A stretch of 5,592 nucleotides of DNA from CAYGWP01 sp964353455 (lineage in GTDB: Bacteria; Planctomycetota; Phycisphaerae; FEN-1346), in the NCBI GenBank assembly GCA_964353455.1, contig CAYGWP010000519.1:1-5592 (forward strand), read 5' to 3'. Numbering within the stretch: the first letter of the stretch is position 1; every line of letters starts with the position of its first letter. Below the pieces are notes generated by a model. It saw nothing but the letters and a program-made list of their open reading frames with translations. It was not told the origin of the DNA and searched no databases. This document shows positions 4,535 through 5,592 of the stretch, one piece after another. The translations under genes and the position numbers were made by a program.

Positions 4535-5592
4535 CGCCCCAGGGACCGGATGATGCGCATCCGCCGCGACAAATCCATCGCCCCGTACCGGCACATCTCG
4601 TGGCAGCAGAAGCAGCGGATGCACTTGGAGTAGTCGATCACCGGCCCGCGCGCGGTCATCGTGATGGCCGTCACCGGGCACGCCTTCATGCACGAGCCGC
4701 AGCGGACGCACTTCGGGTACCGCACGGCCGGCTGCGACACGAGGACGTGCGCGCCGATCCGTGCGAAAAACGTGCCGAGGCCCATGCCGATGCCGGGGAC
4801 CTTGAACCGGGGGATCACCTCTAAGGCGCCATCTATCTCGATCTGTTCGAGGTCTGCCGGGCCGAGGCCGCGCTCCTCGGCGATCCGCAGCACCGGAACT
4901 CGGCGCGGGGCGAGGCCCATCATGGCGGCCATACAGGAATCGAGGGCGACGGCATTATCGGAGGCGAGGATTCGCCCGACCTCGCGCAGCCGGCCGCCGG
5001 AGGGACCCTGGCCCTCCATCGCCACCACCGCATCGAGGATCGAGAGGTCCGGCCGGCGGACCTGGAACACATCGACGACCGCCGCCGCAAAGTTCTCCGT
5101 CCCGACGGCCACGCGGTGGAGCCGCGACTTCTCCCCGCCCACCAGGTGCCCGTAACTGTTCTTGACGGCCCCGGTGATGAGCGTGGCCACGTGCGTCTTC
5201 ATCTTCGGGAGGCTGATGAGGACGTCGGCGTCCAGCACCTCTCGCGAGAAAGCGAGGTCGGCGGCGAAGGCCGACGTGACGGCCGTCCTGACGGGCGATG
5301 CCCCGAGGTTGACGTACCGGCTGCCCGCGACATCGAGGATTCCGGCGGTGCGGGCGGCGTGCTCGCTGGAGCCGTAGGCGCTCATGCCGGAGTTGTCGCC
5401 GACCATGATGCGGCCGGCGCTGCGGCGCTCAAGTGCGCGGATGACTGCCCGGACGAGCGACGGGTGCGTGTTGACGTGGCGGTCGGGGGCGACCGCGCCG
5501 AGGATGTTGGGCTTGACGAGACAAGAGCGGCCGCCGATGGGCACCGCGAAGGCGTTGAAGGCCCGCTCGACGGCATCGTCAATGTGGTCATA
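4531..5592 (-). CDS. DUF362 domain protein with C-terminal 2x[4Fe-4S] ferredoxin domain, N-terminus cut by window edge
   Basis: The frame is open from the right edge to TAG 4531-4533, giving 353 visible residues. Counting from the edge, DUF362 hallmarks are KPNILG (27-32), a VGDNSG stretch (about 64-69), SLPKMKTH (127-134), AVKNSYGH (142-149), AMEGQGPSGG (191-200) and SDNAVALDSC (211-220). Two ferredoxin motifs follow: C295-x2-C298-x2-C301-x3-C305-P and C324-x2-C327-x2-C330-x3-C334, both complete; the second has an extra Cys at 329. This predicts an electron-transfer or cluster-containing protein. No signal peptide can be judged. DUF362 has no settled general function; it is common in anaerobes and environmental bacteria. 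The GTG at 5544 is an internal codon, since the frame continues upstream with family-like sequence (DAVERAFNAF), so the true start is outside the window. The stop overlaps that of the convergent kinase. Confidence 0.9.
   Translation of the reverse strand, partial: YDHIDDAVERAFNAFAVPIGGRSCLVKPNILGAVAPDRHVNTHPSLVRAVIRALERRSAGRIMVGDNSGMSAYGSSEHAARTAGILDVAGSRYVNLGASPVRTAVTSAFAADLAFSREVLDADVLISLPKMKTHVATLITGAVKNSYGHLVGGEKSRLHRVAVGTENFAAAVVDVFQVRRPDLSILDAVVAMEGQGPSGGRLREVGRILASDNAVALDSCMAAMMGLAPRRVPVLRIAEERGLGPADLEQIEIDGALEVIPRFKVPGIGMGLGTFFARIGAHVLVSQPAVRYPKCVRCGSCMKACPVTAITMTARGPVIDYSKCIRCFCCHEMCRYGAMDLSRRMRIIRSLGR

Noticed and set aside
5382..5591. 69-codon minus-strand frame at the right edge
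   Set aside because: It is a Ser/Pro/Thr-rich shadow frame of the DUF362 gene, whose own frame is open across the same bases with family motifs.
1..5592. A multi-gene novel system (defence, biosynthetic or secretion cluster)
   Set aside because: The four genes are separately promoted and divergent or convergent, and their families have no known common pathway. Nothing in the window links them functionally.

Overview
This is a high-GC, gene-dense bacterial window. It carries a DUF1559-type (SBP_bac_10) prepilin-like protein with the GQN-LYLDGHVEW C-terminal signature. That family is massively expanded in Planctomycetota and related PVC bacteria, so the source is most likely a planctomycete (Phycisphaerae- or Planctomycetia-like), possibly a metagenomic genome. 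A eukaryote-type UDP-N-acetylhexosamine pyrophosphorylase and a DUF362 ferredoxin-like protein fit that assignment. The taxonomic call is an inference from family content, not from a marker gene.

Layout, left to right. (1) 1-1377, minus strand: nearly complete UAP1/UDPGP-family nucleotidyltransferase; its C-terminus runs off the left edge. (2) 1378-1722: a 345-bp divergent intergenic region. It holds an extended -10 promoter for the leftward gene, a tandem 11-bp repeat, a near-consensus sigma70 promoter (TTGACA, 17 bp, CATAAT) for the rightward gene, and a leader of about 170 nt with an unpaired Shine-Dalgarno sequence, a 26-codon ORF and a GNRA-capped hairpin. (3) 1723-2688, plus strand: DUF1559 pseudopilin-like protein, closed by a strong intrinsic terminator (2711-2748). 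(4) 2819-4534, plus strand: an enlarged FGGY-family carbohydrate kinase, with its own TATAAT box directly after the terminator. (5) 4531-5592, minus strand: DUF362 protein with two C-terminal 4Fe-4S motifs; its N-terminus runs off the right edge. Genes 4 and 5 converge and share a single CTAG as both stop codons.

The four genes do not form an obvious operon or a recognisable new system. They are separate transcription units: a nucleotide-sugar enzyme, an exported pilin-like protein, a sugar kinase and an iron-sulfur protein. The most distinctive features are the regulatory architecture in front of the pseudopilin gene, the eukaryote-type pyrophosphorylase, the extra segment of about 66 residues in the kinase, and the shared stop tetranucleotide. 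No tRNA, rRNA, CRISPR array, insertion sequence or attachment site was seen.
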